Shown here one piece after another: positions 25,584-34,689 of a DNA stretch of 64,000 nt. The notes under the pieces are model-generated. The model was not told the origin of the DNA, ran no database searches, and saw nothing but the letters and a program-made list of their open reading frames with translations. The DNA is taken from positions 140,541 through 204,540 of the forward strand of contig JAIXOU010000106.1 in assembly GCA_027486585.1 (NCBI GenBank), read 5' to 3'. Source of the stretch: Verrucomicrobiaceae bacterium (GTDB lineage: Bacteria > Verrucomicrobiota > Verrucomicrobiia > Verrucomicrobiales > Verrucomicrobiaceae). The position numbers were made by a program, and so were the translations under genes. Within the stretch, counting starts at the first letter, position 1; the number at the start of each line of letters is the position of its first letter.

Positions 25584-26834
25584 ATGCGCATCCTAGCTCT
25601 TCTTTTCATCCCTGTCCTTGCCATCGCCGAAGATTGGCCTGAGTTCCGCGGACCTTCTCGTCAAGGTCAATCCAGCGCCATTGGCCTGCCCACAGAGTGG
25701 AATGCCAGCTTTAACAAAAACGTCATCTGGAAAGCCGCTCTACCTGGCATCGGCTGGTCATCCCCTGTCGCTGTAGGTGATAAAATTTACCTCACCTCCG
25801 CTGTCACTATCGGTGGAGAAGAAAAGCCCGTCGCAGACCGCAGCCTGCGCGCATTGTGTGTTTCTGCCACCGATGGGAAAGTGGTTTGGGATAAAGAAGT
25901 GTTCCCGCAAATCGCTGCCACGGCACCAAACATCCATAAGAAAAACAGTCACGCCAGCCCGACAGCCATCTTTGAGAATGATCGCCTCTACGTTCACTTC
26001 GGGCACCAAGGCACAGCCTGCTTGAATGCTCTTGATGGTGCCATTGTCTGGAGCACACGAGAGTTTGCCTACAAGCCAGTACATGGCAATGGCGGCAGCC
26101 CAGTGATTGAAGGTGACCTGCTCATCTATAATGCCGATGCTGAGGCTGACCCAGCCGTGATAGCCCTGGATAAAACGACTGGAAAACAGCGCTGGAAGTT
26201 TGCGCGCGTCAGCGATGCCAAGCGCAAGTTTTCCTTCAGCACGCCACTCATGATCGACGTCAATGGCAAGCGTCAGCTCATCACCGCGGGTAGCGGCGTC
26301 GTCAACGCTCTGGACCCAGTCACTTGCAGCGAAATCTGGAAGGTGCGTTACGATCAGGGCTACTCTGTGGTGCCACGTCCCGTCTATGCGCACGGCATGG
26401 TTTTCATCGCCACAGGCTATGATAAACCGACCGTGCTCGCCATCCGTGTGGATGGCAGCGGCGATGTGACTGACAGCCATGTCGCCTGGAAACTTGAAAA
26501 ATATGCCCCGCACAATCCTAGCATGGTGGTCGTGGGAGATGAGCTCTATCTTGTGGCCGATAACGGTCTGCTTTCCTGCCTAGACGCCAAAACAGGAACC
26601 GCCCATTATCAAGAGCGCTGCACAGGCCCGATCAGCGCCTCCATTCTCTATGCCGATGGCAAATTGTATCTCCAAGATGAAAAAGGTCTCGGTGTTATCG
26701 TCAAGCCGGGCAAGACCTTCACCGTGCTCGGTAAAAATGATCTCGCCGAGCGCTCGCTCGCCTCGTATGGCGTCATTGGAGATGACCTGCTCATCCGCAC
26801 CGAGCAAAATCTCTGGCGCGTCGGCAGCAAATAA
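25584..26834 (+). CDS. Secreted PQQ-binding-like beta-propeller protein
   Basis: The 416-residue protein has a short signal peptide (MRILALLFIPVLAIA) followed by EDWPEFRGPSRQGQS, the classic opening of this family. Blades are visible at CVSATDGKVVWDKEV, CLNALDGAIVWSTRE, ALDKTTGKQRWKFA and CLDAKTGTAHYQER. It is a relative of the protein at 104-1387 but without its Gly/Arg insertion. No heme or dehydrogenase motifs are present. It is divergent from the M50-like gene with about 120 bp between them. Function is not known for this family in Verrucomicrobiota; a periplasmic location is clear. Confidence 0.88.
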   Translation: MRILALLFIPVLAIAEDWPEFRGPSRQGQSSAIGLPTEWNASFNKNVIWKAALPGIGWSSPVAVGDKIYLTSAVTIGGEEKPVADRSLRALCVSATDGKVVWDKEVFPQIAATAPNIHKKNSHASPTAIFENDRLYVHFGHQGTACLNALDGAIVWSTREFAYKPVHGNGGSPVIEGDLLIYNADAEADPAVIALDKTTGKQRWKFARVSDAKRKFSFSTPLMIDVNGKRQLITAGSGVVNALDPVTCSEIWKVRYDQGYSVVPRPVYAHGMVFIATGYDKPTVLAIRVDGSGDVTDSHVAWKLEKYAPHNPSMVVVGDELYLVADNGLLSCLDAKTGTAHYQERCTGPISASILYADGKLYLQDEKGLGVIVKPGKTFTVLGKNDLAERSLASYGVIGDDLLIRTEQNLWRVGSK

Positions 26835-27039
26835 GCGGTGCCTTTTCTTCTATTGTCGTCATATCACTTGCCTGTGATCAGCACAATTTATGGGGCACTG
26901 CCGGTAGGCGGACATGGTTGCCAACTTTGAAACCACCAACGCTTCCGCTGCTTCCTTCTAGGGTCCTTAAAGAACTTCATTCATGGCACGCACCGAACTG
27001 CCACGCCCGATCGGTGTGGCGGTAATCCCAATAATCATG

Positions 27040-27714
27040 TCAGCCTACAAGACGAGAGCCACGGACGCGCTTCACGATCTCTGAAGCCTCTCGTGCATTG
27101 GCAGTAATGGCGGACCAATCTTGTTTGACTATCAACTCGCGGGGTGCCAGCCAGGAACCACCAAGTGCTTGCACACAAGATTCCCTCAAATACTGCTCGG
27201 CATTGCCAGCGCTAACACCCCCGAGTGGGATGTATTTCACGCCGAGATGAGCGAAAGGCGCTGAAATCGTGCGTAGATAAGCCAATCCACCACAGGGTTC
27301 AGATGGAAAAAACTTCATCATTCGGCACCCCTGTTCTACGGCTAACTCAATATCTGTAGGCGTACAGACACCAGGTGCAAACGGCAGTCCGATCCGCGCG
27401 GCCTCAGCCACAACTCGTGGATTCATTCCTGGTGAGACCCCAAAAGAAGCTCCAGCTTCCTTAACCTCATGGACCTGCTGCAACGTCAGGATGGTTCCCA
27501 CACCTACCGTCATTTCCGGCAGCTCGGCACGAATGTGCCGCATTGCTTCCATGGCCACACTCGTGCGTAAAGTCAGCTCAATACCGTCCACACCACCAGC
27601 CAATAAAGCACGGGCTACAGGCACGGCATCAGCAGCGTCATCAATCATCAATACAGCAATCACACCGCTATGATAAAGTTGCGCCGAGAGTTCGTCAGGG
27701 AAAAGGCCAGTCAT
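27040..27714 (-). CDS. KDPG/KHG aldolase family protein
   Basis: The 224-residue protein has the 2-keto-3-deoxy-6-phosphogluconate aldolase pattern: GVIAVLMIDD, GIELTLRTSVAMEAMRHI with the catalytic Glu in IELT, VGVGTILTLQQV, FGVSPGMNP and the Schiff-base Lys in MMKFFPSEPCGG, followed by YIPLGGVSAGN. The reaction is cleavage of a 2-keto-3-deoxy sugar acid phosphate into pyruvate and glyceraldehyde 3-phosphate, or the non-phosphorylated equivalent. It is not beside a dedicated kinase or dehydratase; the IlvD/Edd gene at 9,292 could supply substrate. About 200 bp of intergenic DNA follow it up to the propeller gene. Confidence 0.88.
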   Translation of the reverse strand: MTGLFPDELSAQLYHSGVIAVLMIDDAADAVPVARALLAGGVDGIELTLRTSVAMEAMRHIRAELPEMTVGVGTILTLQQVHEVKEAGASFGVSPGMNPRVVAEAARIGLPFAPGVCTPTDIELAVEQGCRMMKFFPSEPCGGLAYLRTISAPFAHLGVKYIPLGGVSAGNAEQYLRESCVQALGGSWLAPRELIVKQDWSAITANAREASEIVKRVRGSRLVG

Positions 27715-27751
27715 GCAGATGACATGGCGCTTGATCGTATAAAATCAATCC

Positions 27752-28411
27752 TCAGACTTGCTGTCCACGCTCGGCCATGAAGCGATAAGCTCCCAGCGGA
27801 TGCATTTGAACATGCATCTGCCACTCATCCCCAAGGCCAAGAGCCCGGCCCAATTCCTTTCCGCGAAATCCAGCTCGAATGCTCAACTGCATGTCGTGAT
27901 TCTGCACATCATTGAGTTCCGCGACTTCACAAAGCAGACGACCCAAAAAACGATGAATCCATAAGCGGGCAGGTTCAGCCGCCACGATGAGTCGCGTAGC
28001 GGGAGAAATCTTCGAGCCGATGCTGTGAAGCTCATGATTCGTGAAGTGATGAAGAAATAAGTTTGCGATAACGACTTCAGAATGCGGCAAGGCTGCCGCG
28101 ATCACATCGCCAGTGAACCAGCCAGCAGCTACAGGCCAATTTAAAGGACGTGAGACCAGATCTACGGCCTGCATCTCCTCTTCTCGGCACAATCCTGAAT
28201 TCAGTAACCGCAAAGAGAGCGCTCCATCACCTGCACCTAGTTCTGTAATCTTCCAGCCCTTTTGGCCATGGCTGCGCACCATCCTTTCAATCCAACGATG
28301 ATTGCCCATGATTCCATTGACGATGCACATCTCTTCCCTTGCTCGAATAGCACGAGGATCATTCTGAGGTAGTAAATCGAGTAACTCAGGCTGGATATCT
28401 CTTCGTCTCAT
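27752..28411 (-). CDS. Class I SAM-dependent methyltransferase
   Basis: This 219-residue protein has the SAM-binding motif ITELGAGDGALSLRLL and a motif-IV-like VVIANLFLHHFTNHEL. The lead (MRRRDIQPELLDLLPQNDPRAI) resembles small methyltransferases found beside type III polyketide and similar lipid pathways, where they modify aromatic or quinone products. The ATG at 28411 is preferred over one 15 codons upstream that enters the promoter of the RND gene. It is divergent from the RND permease, 87 bp away, and 37 bp upstream of the aldolase gene on the same strand. Its substrate is unknown; involvement in the PKS locus is inferred from position. Confidence 0.78.
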   Translation of the reverse strand: MRRRDIQPELLDLLPQNDPRAIRAREEMCIVNGIMGNHRWIERMVRSHGQKGWKITELGAGDGALSLRLLNSGLCREEEMQAVDLVSRPLNWPVAAGWFTGDVIAAALPHSEVVIANLFLHHFTNHELHSIGSKISPATRLIVAAEPARLWIHRFLGRLLCEVAELNDVQNHDMQLSIRAGFRGKELGRALGLGDEWQMHVQMHPLGAYRFMAERGQQV

Positions 28412-28498
28412 TGTTTCGCTTCCCTGTAACCGCTGTGTGATGAACCACAAATCCAATCAAGTGCTATTACTTGCGGGCAAAATGGATGTCTCTTATGA

Positions 28499-31039
28499 AT
28501 GCGCATGGTCATTCAGCGCTCACCTTCCGCATCCAAAGGCGGCATCGCACAATTCTTTGTCGAACACCGCTGTTTTGGCTGGCTAGCTATGGCAGCAGTT
28601 CTCGTGAGTGGATGTCTTGCCTTTCTACGTTTGCCACAACAGGAAGACCCGACTTTTCCAACTCATGATGCGGTTCTCATTACTGTCTATCCAGGTGCTA
28701 GCGCCGAGGAAGTTGAAGCAGTTACCATCAAGCTGGAAGAAGCGCTCAGCCGACTACCCACGCTTGAGAAATTGCAGTCGCAATCGCGAAAAAACATCTC
28801 CACGATAGTCATTACGCTAAAAACTGATCGCAAAGAAGTAATCGCCCAACATTGGGAGAAGGCGCGCGCGCTGTTGCAGGGCATCAAATTGCCTGAAGAC
28901 TGTGAAGAACCACACCTTGAAACTGATTACCAGCTTCCAGCCACGTTACTTTTTTCAGTGCTTGGCGAGGATGCGGAGGCAACTGCCGATCAAGTGGAGG
29001 AAGCTTTGAAGAGCGTACCCAGCACTGGCCGCATCCGACAGTTTGGTCATGCGCCTGGGGAAATTTTGTCATTCAAAGACATGGCGGCAGCCGACTACAA
29101 GGTAAGCACTCTTCATCGTCAGAATGACGGTCCCCTGATGCCAGCCAGCAGCGTACTGATTGCCGTCGAGATGAAGGCAGGAAATATCATTCGTGACTTC
29201 AAATTAGCGGTCCTTGCCAAGATCGATTCGATGAAGCTCCCAGCCGGGGCAAGCATCATCACCGTATCCGATCAACCTGCTGCTACAGCCCATCGTATTG
29301 GTGAGTTCTTACGCTGCTTTATTGAAGCCGTCTTTGTTGTCGTGCTGGTAGCTTTACTGCTCATGGACTGGCGCACAGCACTAGTCGTCGCAGTCGCCAT
29401 TCCACTGACCATAGCCATGACTCTTGCTGGCATGGCGGCGCTTGGGGTCCCCTTGCAGCAGATCTCTATCGCTGCGCTGATCATCTCTCTTGGTATGTTA
29501 GTCGATGACCCCGTCGTTGCCTCAGACGGTATCAATCGTGAACTCGCAGACGGCCAACCGCGGGGCATCGCCGCATGGCTAGGCCCATTCAAATTGCGCC
29601 GGGCCATTTTCTTCGGCACACTAATCAACATCGTCGCCTTCCTTCCTCTGGCCTTACTTCCAGGGGACATGGGTGCATTCATCATCTCCTTACCCATTGT
29701 TATCACACTGGCTCTAGTCTCGTCTCGCATCGTCTCGATGACCTTCATTCCACTGCTTGGATCTTATCTTTTAAAAGGTCAAAAAGGCTTCGATTCCGCT
29801 ACTGGCAGACATCCGATTTATCGGCTCGTTCCATTTTACAAGTCAGCTCTACAGCTAGCTCTCAGGAACCCTCTAAAAACGGTCGTAGCCGCTTTCGTTC
29901 TTCTTGTTGCGAGCACCGCGCTCATACCCTACTTCGGCAAGCAGTTCTTTCCCGCAGCTGAACGCAATCAACTTCTCGTGGATATCCAATTACCCGAAGG
30001 CAGTACGATTGAAAAAACGACAGCCACCACCCAGCGTGTGAGTGAACTTCTCCGAAAAGAGGCATCCATACAAAGCGCCATCATCGTGTGTGGAGGTGGA
30101 ACGCCCATGTTTTACTACAACGTCCTACCTCGACAGCCCACAGCAAACACAGCCCAAGTGCTGATTAACACTCGTCATGCTGAAGAAGTCCCCAAGTTGA
30201 TCATGCGATTGCGTGAAACGTTTGATCGCGAGATCAAAGAGGCACTCTGCCTTGTTAAACAAATCGAACAAGGCCCTGCACTCGAAACGCCGATTCAGAT
30301 CGAAATCAGCGGAGACGATTTAAAAACAAAACTTCTGCAAGTCACAACCGCACTGCATGATGCTGGGGCCTACAAAGTTCATGATGATTTTGACGTCATT
30401 TCTCGAATCAATCAGCAAAGGACCGTTACCGTAAAAGCCCTTGCCCCCTTCGGTGAACTTGCCTCACGTATTTTAGAAAAGGCTCGACACTCATTTCCAA
30501 CTTCGGGCATACAATTCGGTGGAGAGGAACGTGAACTCCATAACAGTCAGCGTGAAATGGGCCGTGTTCTGTCGATCTCGCTAGCCTTGATCGCACTCGC
30601 AATGGTTTTCCAATTCAGATCACTGATGAAGTCGCTGATCGTGATGCTTACCGTGCCGCTGGGGCTTATTGGAGCTTTCGTTGGCCTAGCCTCGACCCAT
30701 GCTTCCTTCGGTTTTATGGCCTTGATTGGCATTGTCAGTCTCGCTGGCGTTATCGTCAGCCATATCATCGTCCTTTCCGATTTCATCGAAGAAGAACGCG
30801 CTGCTGGGGTCGATCTCGAAGAAGCCTTGATGCGTGCTGCTCTGGTTCGCCTGCGAGCGATTCTTGCCACTGTCCTAGCAACAGTCTGCGGATTGCTTCC
30901 GCTAGCCATCAGTGGTGGAGACTTATGGCAACCCCTGACTGCCGTTCATATCTTTGGTTTACTTTTTGGCACCGTGCTAACACTCCTCGTGCTACCTGTG
31001 CTTTATCGTTTGTTTGCTCAGTGGAAGTGGATCAAATAG
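28499..31039 (+). CDS. RND efflux permease, unusually short
   Basis: The 846-residue permease has the order of an HAE/AcrB-type RND pump: first membrane helix at residues 26-44, a porter region (RLPQQEDPTFPTHDAVLITV, YPGASAEEVE), membrane helices with the proton-relay Asp pair in GMLVDDPVVASDG (near residue 339), a second porter region from FFPAAERNQLLVDIQLPEGS, and the last helices from AMVFQFRSLMKSLIVML. Typical family members have about 1,030 residues; about 180 are missing, mainly from porter and docking segments of both halves. No adaptor or outer-membrane channel gene is adjacent. Its last 8 bases overlap the convergent ketosynthase gene. It may export the product of the PKS locus. Confidence 0.85.
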   Translation: MRMVIQRSPSASKGGIAQFFVEHRCFGWLAMAAVLVSGCLAFLRLPQQEDPTFPTHDAVLITVYPGASAEEVEAVTIKLEEALSRLPTLEKLQSQSRKNISTIVITLKTDRKEVIAQHWEKARALLQGIKLPEDCEEPHLETDYQLPATLLFSVLGEDAEATADQVEEALKSVPSTGRIRQFGHAPGEILSFKDMAAADYKVSTLHRQNDGPLMPASSVLIAVEMKAGNIIRDFKLAVLAKIDSMKLPAGASIITVSDQPAATAHRIGEFLRCFIEAVFVVVLVALLLMDWRTALVVAVAIPLTIAMTLAGMAALGVPLQQISIAALIISLGMLVDDPVVASDGINRELADGQPRGIAAWLGPFKLRRAIFFGTLINIVAFLPLALLPGDMGAFIISLPIVITLALVSSRIVSMTFIPLLGSYLLKGQKGFDSATGRHPIYRLVPFYKSALQLALRNPLKTVVAAFVLLVASTALIPYFGKQFFPAAERNQLLVDIQLPEGSTIEKTTATTQRVSELLRKEASIQSAIIVCGGGTPMFYYNVLPRQPTANTAQVLINTRHAEEVPKLIMRLRETFDREIKEALCLVKQIEQGPALETPIQIEISGDDLKTKLLQVTTALHDAGAYKVHDDFDVISRINQQRTVTVKALAPFGELASRILEKARHSFPTSGIQFGGEERELHNSQREMGRVLSISLALIALAMVFQFRSLMKSLIVMLTVPLGLIGAFVGLASTHASFGFMALIGIVSLAGVIVSHIIVLSDFIEEERAAGVDLEEALMRAALVRLRAILATVLATVCGLLPLAISGGDLWQPLTAVHIFGLLFGTVLTLLVLPVLYRLFAQWKWIK

Positions 31040-32288
31040 CCTCGAAAATCAGAGCCACGTTTGCCCCGCCGAATCCGCTGGAATGACTCATGGCGACCCT
31101 TGGCGCCTCATCGGATCTGACCGTGAGGATCGATACACCTTCACAGGCAGGATCAAGTTGATCGACCTTCCCATTGGCAGGCATGAAACCTTCCTTCAAA
31201 GCCAGACAACAGATACCGGCTTCTAGAGCGCCCGCCAAACTCAAACCATGTCCGGTAAGAGCCTTCGTGCTACTCACTTTAGGTTGGGCGTTGCCATTAA
31301 AAACCGCCTTTAACGCATTCAATTCAGCAAGGTCCCCTGCACTAGTGGCAGTTGCATGAGCATTGATATAATCGATGTCCGAGGCGCTAAGATGACTATC
31401 TTTGAAGGCATGGTTCATCGCACGCACCAATCCGTTACCTGTCGGATCTGGTGCCACCACATCATAACCATCCGAAGCTTGCCCCCAGCCTTTGACTTCG
31501 GCGTAAATAGAGGCTCCACGCGCTGCGGCATGATCAGCCTCTTCGAGCACCAGCACAGCACTTCCACCAGTGATGACAAAACCATCTCGGCTCACATCAA
31601 AGGGTCGCGGAGCCAAAGCAGGATCGCTCTGTGAGCTAAGGGCCCGCAGTGAGGCAAAGGGTAAAATATTATAGGGATGACAATCCTCAGCTCCCACAAC
31701 AAACATGATCTTTTGACGACCCAGTCGGATCAAATCACAGGCGCTGCCTAAAGCATGCGATGAAGAAGCACAGGCGCTATTAAAAGCCACGGATGCTCCT
31801 TTGATGGCGAATCGTGCCGTGAGATTCAGATGCAGCGAATTCGGCATTCCAGTCACAACGGTAGGAGCAGAAGTGCGCGCAGGTCCACGAGTCAGGACAG
31901 ATTCAATCGCCAGATGGGTCAACCACGCTGAACCTGCTGAAGCGCAGTAGAGTCCAGTTTCAGGCGATGAAACAAGCGTCGGATCTAGCTGAGCATCGCT
32001 GATGGCCTCCTCCATCGCTGCCACGGAATAGACCGCGTTCGGAATCATCGTGCGCAGCTGAGTACGGCTAAACTCTAAATTGTTTGGAAATGACCAGTCC
32101 AATGGATCAGAGGTAGGAAAGTGAAAACCCTTCACTGTTCCAGCTAGCTTCACGCGATCATTCATCGCTGCCAACTCCGGCATAAATTCAATACCGCTAC
32201 GCCCCTCCCTTAAGCTGTCTAAGACGGCTGTACGGTTATTCCCAATACTTGAGATAAAGCCTAGTCCGGTGACAACGACACGGTTCAT
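31032..32288 (-). CDS. Beta-ketoacyl-ACP synthase (KAS I/II type)
   Basis: The 418-residue condensing enzyme has the complete catalytic triad: Cys173 in FNSACASSSHALG, His311 in INAHATATSAGD and His347 in STKALTGHGLSLAGA with Lys342. It elongates acyl chains on an acyl carrier protein. It overlaps the preceding carrier protein gene by 4 bp (ATGA), so the two are translationally coupled. In this locus it probably makes or extends the acyl starter for the type III PKS rather than serving general fatty acid synthesis; that is inference from the operon. Confidence 0.92.
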   Translation of the reverse strand: MNRVVVTGLGFISSIGNNRTAVLDSLREGRSGIEFMPELAAMNDRVKLAGTVKGFHFPTSDPLDWSFPNNLEFSRTQLRTMIPNAVYSVAAMEEAISDAQLDPTLVSSPETGLYCASAGSAWLTHLAIESVLTRGPARTSAPTVVTGMPNSLHLNLTARFAIKGASVAFNSACASSSHALGSACDLIRLGRQKIMFVVGAEDCHPYNILPFASLRALSSQSDPALAPRPFDVSRDGFVITGGSAVLVLEEADHAAARGASIYAEVKGWGQASDGYDVVAPDPTGNGLVRAMNHAFKDSHLSASDIDYINAHATATSAGDLAELNALKAVFNGNAQPKVSSTKALTGHGLSLAGALEAGICCLALKEGFMPANGKVDQLDPACEGVSILTVRSDEAPRVAMSHSSGFGGANVALIFEAI

Positions 32289-32638
32289 GCGGCCAGCTTG
32301 GTGCGTAAAAAAGCTTTTAACTGTCCGAGTGTCCGAATGTCATTCATCTCTTGATTGGCTACCGTGATGCCCAACACTTCCTCGGCCGTCATGACCACTT
32401 CAATCATGCCAAAAGAGTCCATACCGATGTCCTCCATGAGTCGGCAATCGTCTGTGGCAGCCGCCACACCTTCCGGCTTTGGATTAGCCGCATCTCGTGC
32501 CAAAACTCCCAATATAATCGCTGGCAGTTCAGCAAGATCTCGGGACTCCTCAAAGCGCAGGGCCGCCTCTAAAGTCTCGGCACTGCATCGTTTCAGTGAT
32601 TTAGCGATCTCCTGTTTTCGTTCTTCGGTGATTGGCAT
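32285..32638 (-). CDS. Acyl carrier protein
   Basis: The 117-residue protein has a helical N-terminal extension (about 55 residues) and a carrier domain with the phosphopantetheine site Ser75 in IGMDSFGMIEV, followed by AEEVLGITV and the closing helix LGQLKAFLRTKL. The site differs from the usual DSL in having DSF, as in several secondary-metabolism carriers. It overlaps the ketosynthase by ATGA. The extension is longer than in a housekeeping ACP (about 80 residues), which supports a pathway-specific role. Confidence 0.88.
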   Translation of the reverse strand: MPITEERKQEIAKSLKRCSAETLEAALRFEESRDLAELPAIILGVLARDAANPKPEGVAAATDDCRLMEDIGMDSFGMIEVVMTAEEVLGITVANQEMNDIRTLGQLKAFLRTKLAA

Positions 32639-32667
32639 GACTGTGTGTAATCAACTTTGCAGTTAGT

Positions 32668-33516
32668 TCAAACCTTCTCGGCACTGAAAACCCCGTAGCG
32701 CTGAATGCCTAGTTCATAGGCCAACCAGATGCGGAAAAGAGTAAGAGCAAAGATACGATTTGGATTTTTTGAGCTGAATAAAAAACGCCGGTAGTGTGAC
32801 TTGGTGAGAATGCCTTTCACAGCACGCATCGCACACAGCGGCCAGGTGCGCTTCACTTGCGGAGCGTAATCCCTGAATTGATAATTCGTGAAACCAGCGG
32901 CTTCAGTAGCAGCACGGAATTCGCTCTCAGGTCTGACGCCCGCAATTTCTGTCTCACGTGTGATGGTGTCAATGAAGTATCGTTTAGCAAATGGATCCGG
33001 GTTTTCACATGACATCCAGGCCGCTGCTACCAGTCGGCCTCCAGGTTTCATGACACGGTAACACTCGCGAAAAAAAGTTGGCAGATCGGGCATGTGTTCC
33101 AAACTTTCAACGGTCTGAACGACATCAAAACGATTATCAGGCAGTTGGTTCTCATACCAGTCACGCAGCATGAAATGGGTCTTTCCTGAAACGCTGTTAT
33201 GCTTCTGTGCATAGGCCAGTTGAACGGCAGAAATGGTCATGCCTGTTACATTGGCACCATATCTCTCGGCTAGGATCTTTGCCGTAGCACCATAACCGCA
33301 ACCAATGTCGCAGACATCCGTGTCCACACCAGTCTGGCCAAGCTCGGCGACCATCTTCACGAGATTCTCTGCCGCTTCAGTATCGGATTCTTTGCCTGTG
33401 TACCAAACACCATGATGAACATGTTCTCCCCAGATCTCGCGGTAAAACTGATCTAGGTCGTCGTAATGGGAGGCTGCGCCATCAATGGTAGGTATGTAGT
33501 CTTTCGTGGAAGTCAT
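32668..33516 (-). CDS. SAM-dependent methyltransferase (tocopherol/cyclopropane-synthase-like)
   Basis: The 282-residue protein has the SAM motif VCDIGCGYGATAKILAERYG, preceded by FYREIWGEHVHHGVWYTGKE, and later VQTVESLEHMPDLPTFF and VMKPGGRLVAAAWM. The HHGVW lead and general layout resemble gamma-tocopherol and sterol C-methyltransferases and cyclopropane synthases, which act on lipid-like or phenolic substrates. It lies between the FAD monooxygenase (3-bp gap) and the ACP gene (29-bp gap). In related loci a methyltransferase modifies the hydroxylated resorcinol or quinone; this enzyme is the likely equivalent. Confidence 0.88.
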   Translation of the reverse strand: MTSTKDYIPTIDGAASHYDDLDQFYREIWGEHVHHGVWYTGKESDTEAAENLVKMVAELGQTGVDTDVCDIGCGYGATAKILAERYGANVTGMTISAVQLAYAQKHNSVSGKTHFMLRDWYENQLPDNRFDVVQTVESLEHMPDLPTFFRECYRVMKPGGRLVAAAWMSCENPDPFAKRYFIDTITRETEIAGVRPESEFRAATEAAGFTNYQFRDYAPQVKRTWPLCAMRAVKGILTKSHYRRFLFSSKNPNRIFALTLFRIWLAYELGIQRYGVFSAEKV

Positions 33517-33519
33517 GAA

Positions 33520-34689
33520 TCAAAGAGTTTGCGGTTTCAAGCTAGCCTGGGGAACACGATCCAGGGTATTGAAGGGAATCGTCAGCATGGCATAAAATGA
33601 ACCCATGTGTCTGCTAATGAAACCTTGGCTTAGCAAGAATCGAAGCATGAGATCTCTCAATATCGACAACGATTTCCCGCGCCATGTGCCAAGCCACATG
33701 CCCCATTCTGCACGGAAGATGGCTGTGGCGGCTGCTTTACGTCGAAACCGATTGTAGGCCGGCAGGAGACCCAAGGCATCAGGCTGCCCTAGGATTTCGG
33801 CCAGAAACTCAGCATCCGCGAAACCTGTATTCATGCCCTGACCACCGATCGGGCTCATGCCATGAGCTGCATCCCCGCAGAGGATGATGCGGCCATCGTA
33901 GTAACGGTCGCAATTGAACCGGCGCGGAGAAAACACACTCTCATTCACCTGATCCTCAACGGGTAGCTCTACGCCTGCTCTCTGACGCGTCAGTTCACTA
34001 ACCAAACCCGCTGGAGGATGATCCAGCCGGCTGTCTGTTTGCACGACCCAACGTCTTTTCCCGCCAGGTAGCGGGAAGGATTCCACCGAACCTGTCGCTG
34101 TGAAAAAGAGATGGGCTTCATCGCCGAATGACGTCCGATCGATAAAATCGCCCATGACAAAATGTAAGTCATAACTGTGACCCGGTGCTTTCATCCCAAT
34201 CCAATCGCGCACAGGGCTACGCCAGCCATCACAAGCCACGACATAACGAGCCGTCCATTCACGGTCTTGAGCGCGCACTCTACAGTGATCGGCAGCTTGG
34301 TTGACTTCCGTCACCTCACAGCCTGATTCAATCCACTCAGCACCGAGATGCTTCTGCAAAAGAGCAAGGGTCATCACTTGAGGCAGAGCCAGGACAAAAC
34401 GATGGGGATCAGGAATCTCACGAAACGTCATGCAACCGAGTTTGCCACTCTGGCCATGTACAAAACAGTCGCGCACCTTTAATCCAGCGGCGATAAACGC
34501 CTCCGTTAAACCAAGCTTATTCAAGATCTTCAGCGATGGAGGTGTGATTCCAATCGCCGCAGAGTGGGGAATGGGCTGTGTGCGCTTTTCCAAGACACGA
34601 AAGGTCATGCCCTTGTTCTTGAGCAAGCAAGCCAGCAACAGCCCCACTGGGCCGCCACCAACAATGAGCACATCAAAATCTGGCTTCAT
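33520..34689 (-). CDS. FAD-dependent aromatic monooxygenase
   Basis: The 389-residue flavoprotein has the FAD motif VLIVGGGPVGLLLACLL (residues 7-23), the middle DG motif YVVACDGWRSPVRDWIG, and the second FAD motif ILCGDAAHGMSPIGGQGMN. This is the pattern of phenol/p-hydroxybenzoate-type hydroxylases. Its ATG overlaps the type III PKS stop (TGCATGAAG), so the start at 34689 is firm and translation is coupled. By analogy with Streptomyces srsABC, it should hydroxylate the alkylresorcinol made by the PKS to a quinol that oxidises to a quinone. Substrate not proven by the sequence. Confidence 0.92.
   Translation of the reverse strand: MKPDFDVLIVGGGPVGLLLACLLKNKGMTFRVLEKRTQPIPHSAAIGITPPSLKILNKLGLTEAFIAAGLKVRDCFVHGQSGKLGCMTFREIPDPHRFVLALPQVMTLALLQKHLGAEWIESGCEVTEVNQAADHCRVRAQDREWTARYVVACDGWRSPVRDWIGMKAPGHSYDLHFVMGDFIDRTSFGDEAHLFFTATGSVESFPLPGGKRRWVVQTDSRLDHPPAGLVSELTRQRAGVELPVEDQVNESVFSPRRFNCDRYYDGRIILCGDAAHGMSPIGGQGMNTGFADAEFLAEILGQPDALGLLPAYNRFRRKAAATAIFRAEWGMWLGTWRGKSLSILRDLMLRFLLSQGFISRHMGSFYAMLTIPFNTLDRVPQASLKPQTL

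Noticed and set aside
26835..27039. Possible gene or RNA between the PQQ-like propeller and the aldolase gene
   Set aside because: No convincing frame or strong hairpin was found; it is about 200 bp of ordinary intergenic DNA.
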